From Morinoia aosen (Eukaryota > Arthropoda > Malacostraca > Amphipoda > Talitridae), in contig CM059575.1 in NCBI GenBank assembly GCA_030386875.1, positions 40,268,859 through 40,332,858 on the forward strand: a stretch of 64,000 bases of DNA, written 5' to 3'. The translations under genes and the position numbers were made by a program. Below the pieces are notes generated by a model. It was not told where the DNA came from. It saw nothing but the letters and a program-made list of their open reading frames with translations, and ran no database searches. Positions 44,861 through 55,788 of this stretch are shown piece by piece. How positions within the stretch are numbered: the stretch's first letter is position 1; every line of letters begins with the position of its first letter.

Positions 44861-47800
44861 TTAAATTAGGTCGTAGACATCTATCACACGAAGATAGTTC
44901 ATTAATTCCTTGACGTCTAAATGGCGTCCCAATACCGTCTCGACGGTAGGTTGTAGCGTTTGGCAAGCCTTTATACAATTTCTACTAATTGTTAGACTTT
45001 CACATTCTATGATTAGGTGTTTGACAGTTAGTGTTGAGTTGTTGCAAAACTCGCACACTGGTGCAATATCAGGTATCTCGTTGTTCATCAGGTAGCCATG
45101 CGTTAAGAATGTGTGTCCTATTCTGAGTCTGTTAACTATTATTTCCTCTTTACGTGATATTTTACCGAAGTCCAACTCTATTCCTGGTGATGGTTGTATT
45201 TCCCTTAATTTGTCTCTGCAATTTTCCCACCTAGTTTTCCACTGGTTAATCACGGCTTGTCGAATTAATGGTTTCCAATCTGTGTAGCAAATTAGGATAA
45301 ATTCTTCGTTTTTTTGGGTTGCGTTCTTGGCTGCAGTATCTGCAGCATCGTTATCGCCTATTCCGACATGGGAGGGGATCCAGCATATGTTGATGGCTTT
45401 GCCGCCTTTTTGTTTTTCGTGTATGTCGTGTTGTATTCGGCGTAGTACTGGATGGTATGTCTCGTACTTTAGGCTGTTAACGACACTCAAGGAGTCGCAG
45501 TATATTACGAATTTTTTATCTCTTTTTTCATTAATGATGCCAAGGGCCAAGTGGATGGCGTGTATTTCGGCTGAGTATATTGAGGCCTCTTTCGGTAGCG
45601 TTGCAGAGCGAACAATGGTGCCACATACTGCTGCCGCTCCTGTGCCATTTTCTCCTCTTGAGCCGTCTGTGTATATAGTTACATATCCGTCATATTTTTC
45701 TTTTGTCATTCTTTTAAACTCTTGACGAATTATGTATTCAGGGGTTTCGTTTTTTGGTAGTTCGGTGAGGTCGGTATTTATTGTTGGTTTTGTTAGTGCC
45801 CATGTGGGAGTATTAATGTTTAGTAGTCGGTATGAAAAGTCTGGTTTAACTCGATTTTTCCGGAGGCCAAATTTTTCTATCAGTATTTGCATTTTAATAG
45901 CGAATGTTGGAGTTATTTTCCTATTTTGGAAGAGTAGTCGGTTACTCGGCGTCACAGTGTAATTGAAGGCGGGGTTTCCATGTTGACTTCGGATTTTGTA
46001 GTAATAACAGAGGGATAGATAGTTTCGCCTAATATCGGGAGGCATTTCATTGCAAATAATGTATAGACTATTTGTTGGGCTGGATTTAAATGCTCCTGTA
46101 GCGATTCGTAGTGCTTCGGATGTAATAGACTCGATGGGCTTTAGAGTTGTTTGGCTGGCAGAGTTATAGATTATTGATCCATAATCGAGGATTGATCTTG
46201 TAATGCTTCGATAGATTTTGAGGATCGTGGTTTGGTCTGCTCCCCAGCTTTGAGCTGTTATTGATTTTAATAAGTTCAGGCTATCATTCCCTTTTTTCTT
46301 TAAAGCAGTGATGTGTTGTTGCCAGTTCAATTTTTCATCGAAGATCAGGCCGAGGAATTTATGTGAGTTTGTGTATTGAATGTTTTCATCATTGAGTTTA
46401 AGTATTGGGCTGAGGAAGAGTCCGGGTATGGTATTGAAATGTATTGCTTTGCTTTTACTGGATGAGAATTTGAAGCCATGATTTTGGGACCACTTAAATA
46501 TTTTATTGATACAGGATTGCATTTTGTCTTGGATAACCTTGAGGTCTTGGTGGTGGTATCCAACTTGTAAGTCGTCAACGTATAGTGAGTGGTGGAATTT
46601 GTTGTCCGGTGGGATCTGCTTGGCTATGTCGTTTATTTTGAGGGCGAATAACGTGACCGAGAGGACACTGCCTTGAGGGACTCCGTTTCGCTGTTCGTAA
46701 ATATTTGAGCTATAGTTGTCTATTCGGACACTTAGTGTTCTACGTTCTAGGAATTTGGCGACAAAAGTTGGTAATCTGCCCCTGAGTCCGATATCGAATA
46801 AATCCCGTATGATCCCATATCTCCATGTTCTGTCGTAAGCTTTTTCAAGGTCGAAGAACACTGAGATGAAGTGTTCTCTGTTTGCGAATGCTAATCTTAT
46901 GGTTGAGTCTAGTCTGACCAAATGATCTGTAGTGCTACGCCCCTTTCTGCATCCACACTGCTCTTTACTAATTATATTGTGCATATCTAAGTATTCGATC
47001 AGTCGATTATTGATCATTCGTTCCATTAATTTGCACAGACAGCTCGTGAGTGCGATGGGTCTGTAGTTATTTGGTTTACTATGGTCTTTCCCGGGTTTTG
47101 GGATTGGTATTATTATCGAGTGCTGCCATTGTGGTGGGAAGTAGCCCGTTGTCCAGAATTTGTTAAAAGTGTTCAAGATGTATTGTTTAGCTGGTAGTTT
47201 TAGGTGTTTGATCATGTCGTATGTTATTTTGTCGTTTCCTGGTGATGTGTTTTTAGTTTTTCTTAGGGCGGATTCAAATTCATGCATATGGAAAGTTTGG
47301 TTATAGATTTCTACGTTTGGCGAACTGAAATGGATCGGTATAGTTTCATTTGCGGTTTTGATTTGTTGAAATTCAGGGGAATAGCTTTGATCGCTTGACA
47401 CTTCGCTGAAATTTTCAGCCAGTTTATTCACAATATCAGGGATTGTGCTGTAGTGTATATTGTTTTCGATCAATATATGGACTTTTCTTTGTACTCGACC
47501 TTTTATTTTCCTTATTGTTTCGTATACTCTGGCCATTGGTGTATATTTATTAAGTTGGTTTACGAAATTCTTCCACGTTTCCTGTTTGCTTGCTCGAATT
47601 TTGTATTTATGATTTGCCCTTGCTCGTTTCCAGTTAATTAAGTTAGTAAGATTTTTATTGCGGTGGTATTTCTTGTAAAGTTTTTCTCTTTCTTCTTTTG
47701 ATTCTTGGAGTTCTTTTGTCCACCATGGTTTGGGGTAGTATTTTCCTGGTATATAAGTTGGGATGGCTTTTTCAGCTGCTGAGTAGAACCGCTGGTATAA

Positions 47801-48523
47801 GTCGGTGAGTAGTTGTTCGTTATTAGTTGTTGTGTTCAACATCGGCTTGTTCCATGCATTGTTATTGGAATATAGATCCCAGTTAGCTTTTGAGTAGTTC
47901 CAGATAGTTGATGGGGGTTGGTTGGGACGATTTTCGTTAAGGTAGGTGATCAAAATTGGGCAATGATCGCTATCACCCGGCGAGTCGAAAGCAACCCAGT
48001 CTAATAGCACGGCCAATGTAGGTGAGCAAATTGTCAGATCGATCGCTGATTCTGAATTGTATCCTATTCTAGTGGGTGAACCAGTATTTAATAGGCAAAG
48101 GTTATTGTTTGTAATAACAGTTTCTATCAGCTTCCCCCTATTATCTGTATTTTTGCAGCCCCATATGGTGCTGTGTCCGTTGAAGTCGCCGGCTAGGATG
48201 AAAGGATTCGGTAGTTGGTGGATTAGGTTATTTAGTTTTTCGTTTGTGACTGTTTGTCTACCGGGTATGTAGATGCTGCAGATGGTTATCAGCTGTCCTA
48301 TGTTTACTTGAATGGCAACGCTTTGTAGTTCAGTCTGTAGATTCAGTTCACAAAAAGGTATTGAGCTATGGACATATATTCCAACACCTCCATGGGGGGT
48401 TCTGTTGTAATGACCGTGTCGTAGCACATTACTGTAGCCGTTTATTCTAAACTGGCAGTTATCCCATAGCTTTGTTTCTTGAAGTGCTATTATACTGGGT
48501 TGGTGGTTGTTTATTGTTTCCAT
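44861..48523 (-). CDS. LINE ORF2: endonuclease, reverse transcriptase, RNase H
   Basis: 1,220 open codons. The APE endonuclease is at about 1-190 (QETKLWDN, GDFNGHSTIWG, SDHCPI), the RT at about 400-720 (CGCRKGRSTTDHL, FFDLEKAYDRTW, NGVPQGSVLS, catalytic YVDD), RNase H at about 960-1095 (IYTDGSRG, SAEIHAIHLAL, YCDSLSVVNSL, WIPSHVGIGDNDAAD), and a C-terminal finger (CEFCNNSTLTVKHLIIEC). The natural start is probably ATG at 48586, in the same frame, which adds the conserved ILQWNCQGIRG endonuclease motif, but codon 5 is TGA (48572-48574). Starting at 48523 would omit the conserved Asn of that motif. Presence of RNase H places it with I/Nimb/Loa-like elements. Confidence 0.95.
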   Translation of the reverse strand: METINNHQPSIIALQETKLWDNCQFRINGYSNVLRHGHYNRTPHGGVGIYVHSSIPFCELNLQTELQSVAIQVNIGQLITICSIYIPGRQTVTNEKLNNLIHQLPNPFILAGDFNGHSTIWGCKNTDNRGKLIETVITNNNLCLLNTGSPTRIGYNSESAIDLTICSPTLAVLLDWVAFDSPGDSDHCPILITYLNENRPNQPPSTIWNYSKANWDLYSNNNAWNKPMLNTTTNNEQLLTDLYQRFYSAAEKAIPTYIPGKYYPKPWWTKELQESKEEREKLYKKYHRNKNLTNLINWKRARANHKYKIRASKQETWKNFVNQLNKYTPMARVYETIRKIKGRVQRKVHILIENNIHYSTIPDIVNKLAENFSEVSSDQSYSPEFQQIKTANETIPIHFSSPNVEIYNQTFHMHEFESALRKTKNTSPGNDKITYDMIKHLKLPAKQYILNTFNKFWTTGYFPPQWQHSIIIPIPKPGKDHSKPNNYRPIALTSCLCKLMERMINNRLIEYLDMHNIISKEQCGCRKGRSTTDHLVRLDSTIRLAFANREHFISVFFDLEKAYDRTWRYGIIRDLFDIGLRGRLPTFVAKFLERRTLSVRIDNYSSNIYEQRNGVPQGSVLSVTLFALKINDIAKQIPPDNKFHHSLYVDDLQVGYHHQDLKVIQDKMQSCINKIFKWSQNHGFKFSSSKSKAIHFNTIPGLFLSPILKLNDENIQYTNSHKFLGLIFDEKLNWQQHITALKKKGNDSLNLLKSITAQSWGADQTTILKIYRSITRSILDYGSIIYNSASQTTLKPIESITSEALRIATGAFKSSPTNSLYIICNEMPPDIRRNYLSLCYYYKIRSQHGNPAFNYTVTPSNRLLFQNRKITPTFAIKMQILIEKFGLRKNRVKPDFSYRLLNINTPTWALTKPTINTDLTELPKNETPEYIIRQEFKRMTKEKYDGYVTIYTDGSRGENGTGAAAVCGTIVRSATLPKEASIYSAEIHAIHLALGIINEKRDKKFVIYCDSLSVVNSLKYETYHPVLRRIQHDIHEKQKGGKAINICWIPSHVGIGDNDAADTAAKNATQKNEEFILICYTDWKPLIRQAVINQWKTRWENCRDKLREIQPSPGIELDFGKISRKEEIIVNRLRIGHTFLTHGYLMNNEIPDIAPVCEFCNNSTLTVKHLIIECESLTISRNCIKACQTLQPTVETVLGRHLDVKELMNYLRVIDVYDLI

Positions 48524-48629
48524 TAGTTCATCTTTCTTTCCCCTGATGCCTTGGCAGTTCCACTGCAGGATTCATACGTTAGCCATGGGGTGTGTTTGAT
48601 TTGATTTTGTTATTCAATCGTTCAATTAG

Positions 48630-51173
48630 TTACTTTCTTTTGGGTGATCTATCTCTAATCCTAGAGTCACGAGAGTAGTGTGATTGTTCCTCATCTGAGT
48701 AAATTTGTCGTTTATCATGTCTGTTGCGGCTGTAGGTGGGGGATCGTGATTTTGATCGTGATCTTGGTCGCTTCTTGTTTTGGGTTTTGGAAGGTTTGTG
48801 CTGCTTTGGGGGTTTGAATTCGTTGAATATTCGTCTGGCTTCTTGTCTCATAATAGGGTTGCATTCGCTCGTGCCATCTTCCTCATTTTCAGATCCTTCG
48901 GCTGTAGTTTCAATATTAATTGTGGATTTGAGCAATTGTGTTGGGTTGGGTTTAATGCGGAGTATCTCTTTTTCGCATGTTTCGTGGTCGCGTTGTGAAG
49001 TTTGCGGTGGTTTGGTTTCTGGTGTATCGGTTGTGTTATCAGTTGTACCTGGTTCGTTACAAAGTGGGGGAGCCATATTTTGTTCGGTGATCGTTTGGTT
49101 TTTGGGAGCCGCCATAAAGGGTTGGGGGGTTGGTACTTTGGGTATTTGATCCGTTCGATTTCTGGTTATTTGTGCGTAGCTTTGGTCGAGTTGTGGGGAT
49201 CGTTTGTGGTATATTATAAGGGCTTGTTCTCTTGATACGTTTTGTTTAGTACGGATAGAAATTAGTTCTTGTTGCTTGCGTTGTTCCGGGAAAGTCCGGT
49301 CTCCAGTTTTGTGATTGTTTCCGCAGTGGTAGCATGTCAAGTTGTTTTCCGTGCAATTTGTTGCTTCATGGCCTTTTGTTGCGCATTTTCCACACACGAA
49401 CTCTTCACTGGTACATCTTTTAGCAGTATGGTTGTATTCCAAGCACTTTTTACACATCATAGGGGGGTCGAAGTGTTCATATATCCTACTCTTGCAGTCT
49501 TGGCCAAGGATGTCGATATACTCAGGGGGGGTTGAGCCTCTGAAAGTTAGAAGTATTGCTTTTGCATTTGTGTTACGGCTTTTTATCCAATTTGCTGGTT
49601 CGACATTTTTGATTATATGGTTTTCCATTAAACCTTGTTTGAATTTCTCGAAGTTGGTGAAGTCGTAATTATAGATGTAGGCGAGTCCTTTTGAAAGATT
49701 TACATAGTTATTTTCTGTTACTTGCACAGGGATGTTGTTTATGTCTTTGATTTTCTGTATTTCATCTTTTTGTCGTGTGTGATCTAATTCTACAATAAAT
49801 GTGTTTTTGCCACCCGATCGAATAGATTTGGGTTTTCCTTGGATTTGGTTTGCAATACATTTTTCTAGGAGCCATGGAGTAATTTTCCGCTTTTCGTTTT
49901 CCTGCATTGTTATATTGAAATGAGTTGTGGGGGTGTTCGTATCTGATATTGGTATCTCGGAGTGTCCTGTGACTATCTGTACAGCACGACGCCTATTAAC
50001 TCGTTGTTCTTGTTGGACTTTGCATATTTCTGTTTCCATGATATGTTTCGGGCATTCTCTGTGGCCAGTTTCATGTTGACGCTTGCAATGCATGCAGGAG
50101 AGGGCGCTGCCACAGTGTTCGCTGTCATGGCCTGTTTCTCCGCAGCGTTTACAGTTTGCTTCGTTATGGCAGTGTTTGGCTGTGTGGCCGTAGTTTTGAC
50201 ATTTGTGGCAGATCATTGGTCTATTAATAAATGGGTATACTATCGTATCTGATTTTTCGCCTGGGATATATATAGAGTCTGGTGTAGTGTAGCTATTAAA
50301 GGTTAGTAGGAGTGGGGTGGTTTGGGAGAATCGAGTTTTAATGAAGCTGGCACGGACAGCGTCACTGATATTGTACTGACTCTTTAGGCCTTCCACAAAA
50401 TCTTCCATATTATCTACATCGTATTCTTGAATATATATTAGTCCTTTGGATTGATTGTAGTATGGGTGTTCGCTGATCTGGCAATTAATGCCGTCGACGT
50501 TATTAAGTCTGGTGATGCGCTCAGATTGGGGTTTGTTTCGAGTTTCTATGATAAAGCTATCTTTACCTGAATAAGTTATTCTTTTCGCCTTCAAACCAGT
50601 TATTTTGACTATTTCTTCTTGGAGGCAAAATGGATTTATTTGGTTTCTCTCTTCGACTTTGAATTTGACCGAGAAGAACTTTGTATAATGGTCGTTCTTC
50701 GTCATTTCTTGGTTCAACGATATGGGTGTGTATTTATTAGCTTTGCTTTGTTTTCTCACATTTTCTTTCTCGCAGCCCATGATTTTACTGTTTTTCTCTA
50801 TGTTCTGCGCTTTCGTCATTTCTAGGATTTTTTCGAGTGTATTTTCGATTTTCCTTATTCGATCGTCTACATTTTGTGCTTCTTTTTCAACTTCATGTTT
50901 ATCGGGGTTGATGCATTTGGTTGCATCACCTGCCGCAAGTCTATTCAGCACTTCATTTAATTTAGCCTCCAATTGGTCCACCTTACAGGTAGCACCGTTT
51001 GGTTCCGGTAGAGTTTTTTCGGTTGTTTGGTCAGATGTTTCATTGTTTTCGCTTATCTTCCTGGTGATGGTGTTAGTTTTGGGGTTTGTTGCACCTACGT
51101 TGGTAGCAGTGCTTAGGTTGTTTTTGTTGGGGTTTATTCGTTGTTTGAATTTGTTTTTATTTTTGGCGTACAT
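48630..51173 (-). CDS. LINE ORF1: gag-like protein with duplicated domain
   Basis: 847 codons; the nucleic-acid-binding ORF1 protein. A Lys/Asn-rich leader and a predicted coiled coil (about 64-125) precede two tandem copies of the same module. Copy 1 (about 163-400) and copy 2 (about 417-645) each have an RRM-like part (SKGLIYIQEYD / SKGLAYIYNYD; LLLTFNSYTTPDSI / ILLTFRGSTPPEYI) followed by three zinc knuckles starting CHKCQNYGHTAKHC and CKKCLEYNHTAKRC. In the last knuckle of copy 2 the fourth Cys is replaced by Phe. A Pro/Thr-rich stretch and an Arg/Ser-rich basic tail (RPRSRSKSRSPTYSRNR) end the protein. The frame is intact. Confidence 0.93.
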   Translation of the reverse strand: MYAKNKNKFKQRINPNKNNLSTATNVGATNPKTNTITRKISENNETSDQTTEKTLPEPNGATCKVDQLEAKLNEVLNRLAAGDATKCINPDKHEVEKEAQNVDDRIRKIENTLEKILEMTKAQNIEKNSKIMGCEKENVRKQSKANKYTPISLNQEMTKNDHYTKFFSVKFKVEERNQINPFCLQEEIVKITGLKAKRITYSGKDSFIIETRNKPQSERITRLNNVDGINCQISEHPYYNQSKGLIYIQEYDVDNMEDFVEGLKSQYNISDAVRASFIKTRFSQTTPLLLTFNSYTTPDSIYIPGEKSDTIVYPFINRPMICHKCQNYGHTAKHCHNEANCKRCGETGHDSEHCGSALSCMHCKRQHETGHRECPKHIMETEICKVQQEQRVNRRRAVQIVTGHSEIPISDTNTPTTHFNITMQENEKRKITPWLLEKCIANQIQGKPKSIRSGGKNTFIVELDHTRQKDEIQKIKDINNIPVQVTENNYVNLSKGLAYIYNYDFTNFEKFKQGLMENHIIKNVEPANWIKSRNTNAKAILLTFRGSTPPEYIDILGQDCKSRIYEHFDPPMMCKKCLEYNHTAKRCTSEEFVCGKCATKGHEATNCTENNLTCYHCGNNHKTGDRTFPEQRKQQELISIRTKQNVSREQALIIYHKRSPQLDQSYAQITRNRTDQIPKVPTPQPFMAAPKNQTITEQNMAPPLCNEPGTTDNTTDTPETKPPQTSQRDHETCEKEILRIKPNPTQLLKSTINIETTAEGSENEEDGTSECNPIMRQEARRIFNEFKPPKQHKPSKTQNKKRPRSRSKSRSPTYSRNRHDKRQIYSDEEQSHYSRDSRIRDRSPKRK

Positions 51174-51956
51174 ACTCCCGGCTTCAGAGGGGGTTTCCCC
51201 GCCTCGAAGTCGGGGTTTGAGGTATTCGCTGATTGTTGCCAGAAGTGCTTAAAGTTTTACTTTGGGATCCAAAGTAGTAATCCAAAATGGACTATTGGTC
51301 TGCGTAACTTAAGTCTATTCTTATAGGCTATTTAAGGGCCCTGGAATATAGGGCAAATTAAAGAGAAAATAACTACGCAAAAGAGACCCAAGCTCCGAAG
51401 AGCTCGGGCCGCCGCCCGACTTTGTTCTACCCAACAACAGGGAATTGGAAAAAAAAACTAAAATCTTAATCCCTCGAAAGAAAACTCAAAAGATAGAGGA
51501 AAGAGCAGTTGGGTATTTCAACGGTACCACCACGAGAAGGTGCCGGGTCAGCTGGATACCTGCTCGTGAGTAGGTATTCCTGTATCAATCCTTGTCTACG
51601 ACTTCTTTCCCTTCACCAAGCTCAATAATTCAATAATTTGGTACCAGTAAAATTGGTAAAGGGAACAGTGAAAATTCTATTTCTCGCAAGAACCCGATTG
51701 TTCCTTCATCTTGAATGTTTAATAGAGGGGTGATATAATTGCTTAATAGCTGTTTGGAAACGAGCTACACGCCTTTAGGAAGTAATTGAAGTGATGCCTA
51801 TTTACATTAATCTATTATGAGCTTTCAAATACTTTCATGCATGCTAGCCAAATTGAAGACAGTTTAGGCAGCAAAATCTAGCGGTTTGAATCAGAGCTTT
51901 TTTGTGCATCAAAAAGTAATCGTTAATTATTATTATTGTTTGTGGTCGCTTTTCCA

Positions 51957-52662
51957 CCGGGGTCGCCAGCTAATAGCAAATGTGGACCCCTCCGCTTTCG
52001 CGAAGCAGTAATCGTTAATGATTACTGTATTGTAATCTTCATATCTTTCGGTATTAAAATAAACAAATTAAAAAGAAGAACTTTTTATTTACACAGTCAA
52101 AAGTCGATAAAATGATACTGCGCCTATCTCACAGAGGCTCGCGACAGTAAAATGATACCGCGCCCATCTCACAGAGGCTCGCTACAGTACAATGAACAAA
52201 CTGGACAAGCGCCGGCACCGAGGCAGCTTAGCATGGCCAGCTCAATGTATATTCCAGAGAACACTCGTACTTTGACGAGGCTTCAAGCTCTTCAGCTGTA
52301 CACAGTATACCTCAACGCACACAGACGAGCTATGCCTCGCATCACACAGGTTTGTCAACATTGATCACGATAACTCACAAAGATACGCATGACAAAGAGG
52401 GGAACACATATTTGAGACGAAGATGCTGGACGTTTCAACAGAGAGAAAGGATATGTCAATGACCTATGCTTAACAGGCCCGCGACCCCGAAAGGGCAGGA
52501 ATCAAAAGAAAGCTGGCGAAGCGCTAAGGTGTACTTGAATGCACCTGAACCGAGGAACGATGCTCAACATGCCGAAGAGTTTCTTGACTTCCACCAAAAT
52601 CTCCAAGTCCGATCAAAGATCAAAATTTTACAGACGAGAACCCCAATATCTGCGCCTCACAC
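51957..52662 (-). mobile_element. Possible LTR remnant with primer site (minus strand)
   Basis: On the minus strand, TGTGAGGCGC (from 52662) could open an LTR that ends GGTCCACA at 51981, followed after 12 bases by TGGCGACCCCGG (51957-51968), which looks like a primer-binding site. AATAAAAAG lies on the minus strand near 52082-52090, where an R-region poly(A) signal is expected. No internal coding region follows. A 42-bp tandem duplication lies inside (52109-52192). Confidence 0.35.
52109..52192. repeat. 42-bp tandem duplication
   Basis: Two copies of a unit containing AAAATGATAC, ATCTCACAGAGGCTCGC and ACAGT with three or four mismatches. Confidence 0.8.
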
Positions 52663-55441
52663 CTGGGTAATGGGATAGCATTACTACCATTCCAATTTAA
52701 TGCTGTCTTGATGAAGTCAAACATCGGCATAATTATTCGTTCGCTTTAAAGAGAACTATTTTAACGCAGATATTTGTTAACTACTGAGTGACTTTCTCAT
52801 ACCATAACAATAATAAAGTGAGTATTTTAAGGAGAAAGCATCGTCATGTGTGTGTATATACGTTATTTTGATAATGCAGCTCAATCTCTGACTTATGACT
52901 TTTTGAATGAGTGCTTTTAGCCACCGTAGCACAAAAGTTCCAACGAGTATTTCAACATTTGCTTTAGTTAGCACAAAATCCAGTAAATTTTGATAAGTGC
53001 CAGTCGGACGCAGAAGGGCACAAATGCAATGTACTTTTAGTCAAAATTCGAAAATAGTTTACCGCCCTATTTTATTGAAGTACCCAAAGCAAAACTGCAG
53101 CTTCTTGAGTGTCAACTTGTGATGTTTTCCCTCACACCTCGGTAGACAGCGAGATGTTCAGTAGCCCTGATGGCGCCCGCACCCCCGCAGTTGCCTGCTC
53201 CCCTCGCTAACAGCCCCCACTGCTACTCACTCCACCGAGCGCGAAAAATCTACTTTCGTTCACTTCTGTTCAGACTGCGTGAAGAGAACGACGTAACTGA
53301 GCCTCGTCACGTAGCTGCTTCAAGACCCAATGCAGTATTTACCCTCGCACTAGAATGTTCACGTAATTCAGACAGCGACATTTCACAGCGAGACAAAATG
53401 AACATAACTTTCTCACACAATCACGTTATATGAGTATGTTTCATGCTGCACTTCACTTCTTACAGAAAAATATCTTCAAAAAAACAGACTACGTAAACCA
53501 GAAAAATCTTAGCTGAAATCCATCATTTCGATGTACAAAATAAATACAGCGAAAAGAGACTTCCAGCTTTGCATAAATGCTTTGAAAAAAATCGAGGAAA
53601 CGAACCCGACATTGAGTAAAATATTAGTGCAAGCTTGAGTTTAAGCAAAATGTTAAATAAAGCCTTCTCCAAAAATCAGAAACAGTCCTTGCCTCAAGCT
53701 AGTGCAACCAAATATCGCTGAGTATCATAAATGTCTAAAAGCAAAATATCGCCTTTAAATAAAAAGCTACTTCAATTCCGCTCATTTGCCAAGTACACGA
53801 GCATATTTAGGCAACACAACTTATTAGTAATGATCAATGCCGATACAAAAGAGTGGTGAATAACACACTTGCTCTGCGCACCATGGCAGCCTCAGCTGCT
53901 GGCCCCGCGCTGCCCGCACTGGCAGTGGTGACAGGCGCAGTCACTCACTTCTTCCACGTGACTTTTTGTCATACTAAAATAGCCACTCATGCTGTCAGGT
54001 GAACACGTCAAATTCACAAAAAACAGGCACGTGCTCCTAACGTAAAGATTATCGTAACTATTCGGGAAAGAGCTGAAAGATCCGTTTGAGCTAATAACAT
54101 TAGTATGTAAAGTAATGGCTGCAAGTTGAGATAATTAAAATGCAAAAGATAAAAATAAAATCGGTATCGCTTAGGAGTAATAAAATCTGAAAAACCTGAA
54201 AATGATGATTGGGAAGCTCAAAAGAGCTCAATAAAGCTATAGAATAAAGTAACAATATCTCTAAAAATACGCGTCCAATTCTAGCTCTACACATGGCACT
54301 AGCACCATGGCTTAACATCTGACTTTGGAGAAAAGCTAAGCAAAAATATAGATTGCTCATCTCACTCACTTCTATGGCACTAGGAACACTAAATCGTGAA
54401 CCGTTCGAAGATTTTCACTTGTCTAACTATTAGCCTAGAGCAACGTAAGTAGGAGCAAGCGCACAAGAACCAGAAGATTAGAAGTAGACCAGTTTATGAA
54501 CGCTGAAAGTTGAGTGCAATCTTGTAGGTTAAAATAAACAGCATCGCCAAGTTAATTCAAGCGCAAAAACAGCACCACGAAGTCCCTAATGTTTTTATAG
54601 AAAATATCTAGCCTAAAAAAAAGCTATATTGACGTGAACAATGTTTATTAGAGGAATCAGACTGATTACTCGAGTATTCAATAAGAATGGTAAACTGCTC
54701 ATGAAGGAGACAAGTTCACCTTAAAATAACCCTAAGTTCGTCAGTAATATACGGCAGCGTGAAAGATCCGATATTATGTGGATGGTGAACAAAGAACTTT
54801 GAAGGGACAGTAAAATCACTAATTATTAAACTGTAACGTCTTTTCTCATTCCTTATCACCCGATAGAGAATCAGAAACAGGACTCGTATAGTTAGTTTTC
54901 ACTTGGGACTTATGATACAGATATGAAATGAGAAAAATTTCTGGCGATGCGAACGGATGCTGCAAATGTCGGAGAGCAGAAACTACGGCGCCGTCACAGC
55001 GCAGTTCACAGCACTCCGACTTGCGTTTAGACTGCCACGGCTAACACCTCCAAAGGTGCATAGTACCCACCTAATTCTTGCACAAGAAGATTAAAAAAGA
55101 TTAACAAGTCATTATTCGAAAAACTCACATTTTTATTATAGTAAAATTCATTGAAAAATATCTCGCTTTTTACCGCAGCACCCATTGCAAAAAAACGCTT
55201 GTTTTTCGTCAGCAACAAACAGCTGATCTTGGAACAGTCGAAAACATTGATGCTGAAAACTATAAACTCGGTGCGGGATTTCCGCTAACAGCTCCAGAAA
55301 ATATATTTCATCTACAACTCAGCGTTCGCAAAAGCAACGTTTAAAAACATGCCTGCAAATTCTTAGCACACTTCTAACCCAAGCAGACGAGGCTAACAAG
55401 TGAGAGCTGCCGCGCTGGCATCACAGAGCCGGACGAGCTGC
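52663..55441. other. 3' flank of UGP, no further gene recognised
   Basis: Mostly AT-rich with isolated GC-rich patches (53165-53260, 53880-53960). An 87-codon plus-strand frame at 53170 has a Pro/Ala-rich start and no recognisable domain. The part next to 55441 should include the UGP 3' UTR. Confidence 0.4.
55132..55137 (-). promoter_or_regulatory. Candidate poly(A) signal for UGP
   Basis: AATAAA on the minus strand, about 305 nt past the UGP stop codon. It was chosen only by position and motif; other AT-rich hexamers lie nearby. Confidence 0.3.
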
Positions 55442-55549
55442 TCAGTGGTCGAGGATCCTGAGGTTGCCCGACACAATCTTGTTCTCAAGGATGGCGCCGG
55501 GGGGGATGTCGATCCTGTCGCCGTGGTTAGCGATGATAATCACCGTGCC
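55442..55549 (-). CDS. UGP: UTP--glucose-1-phosphate uridylyltransferase, last exon
   Basis: UGP makes UDP-glucose from UTP and glucose-1-phosphate in the cytosol, feeding glycogen, trehalose, chitin and glycan synthesis. This exon encodes the highly conserved C-terminus: [20 protein letters not shown] then [15 protein letters not shown] and TGA (55442-55444). The region forms the left-handed beta-helix used for oligomer contacts in animal UGPs. The acceptor is TTTCAG just before GGCACGG (AG at 55550-55551), phase 0, and joins the exon at 58693-58791. The intron between them is filled by a Penelope element in the same orientation. Confidence 0.97.
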   Translation of the reverse strand, partial: GTVIIIANHGDRIDIPPGAILENKIVSGNLRILDH

Positions 55550-55788
55550 CTGAAATGGTGCACGGCTACTGAGTTGCCACTTATACGAGACTAGCACTGA
55601 TCATTGCTCGGAAATGGCGGACGGTCACACAATTGTTGTTGAAGGAAAGAGGAAATGATGATTGCAGGGCGCTCAAGTTCGAAACGGAGACCAAGTTCAA
55701 ACGAAGGGACTAGCTCGGAGAATCATTGATCTCTAATTTAAAGGTGACTCACTGTAACAAATTTCAAATGCTATGTATTGGAACTTCT
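55550..55788. other. UGP intron sequence, 3' part
   Basis: Intron DNA between the splice acceptor and the Penelope element; no other feature seen. Confidence 0.6.

Larger units (their letters stand above)
44700..51676 (-). mobile_element. Full-length I-superfamily LINE
   Basis: A 6,977-bp element flanked by perfect 13-bp target duplications CTATTTCTCGCAA (44687-44699 and 51677-51689). On the minus strand: a 5' region from 51676 to 51173, ORF1, a 43-nt gap, ORF2, and a 3' end that closes with an (ATT)n microsatellite (plus 44700-44716) instead of poly(A), as I-type elements end in short repeats. Two long ORFs, EN-RT-RNase H order and complete duplications indicate a recent full-length insertion. 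One nonsense codon near the start of ORF2 is the only visible defect. Confidence 0.95.

Noticed and set aside
48736-50252. Several plus-strand ORFs of 70-140 codons
   Set aside because: Antisense shadows of the intact LINE ORF1.
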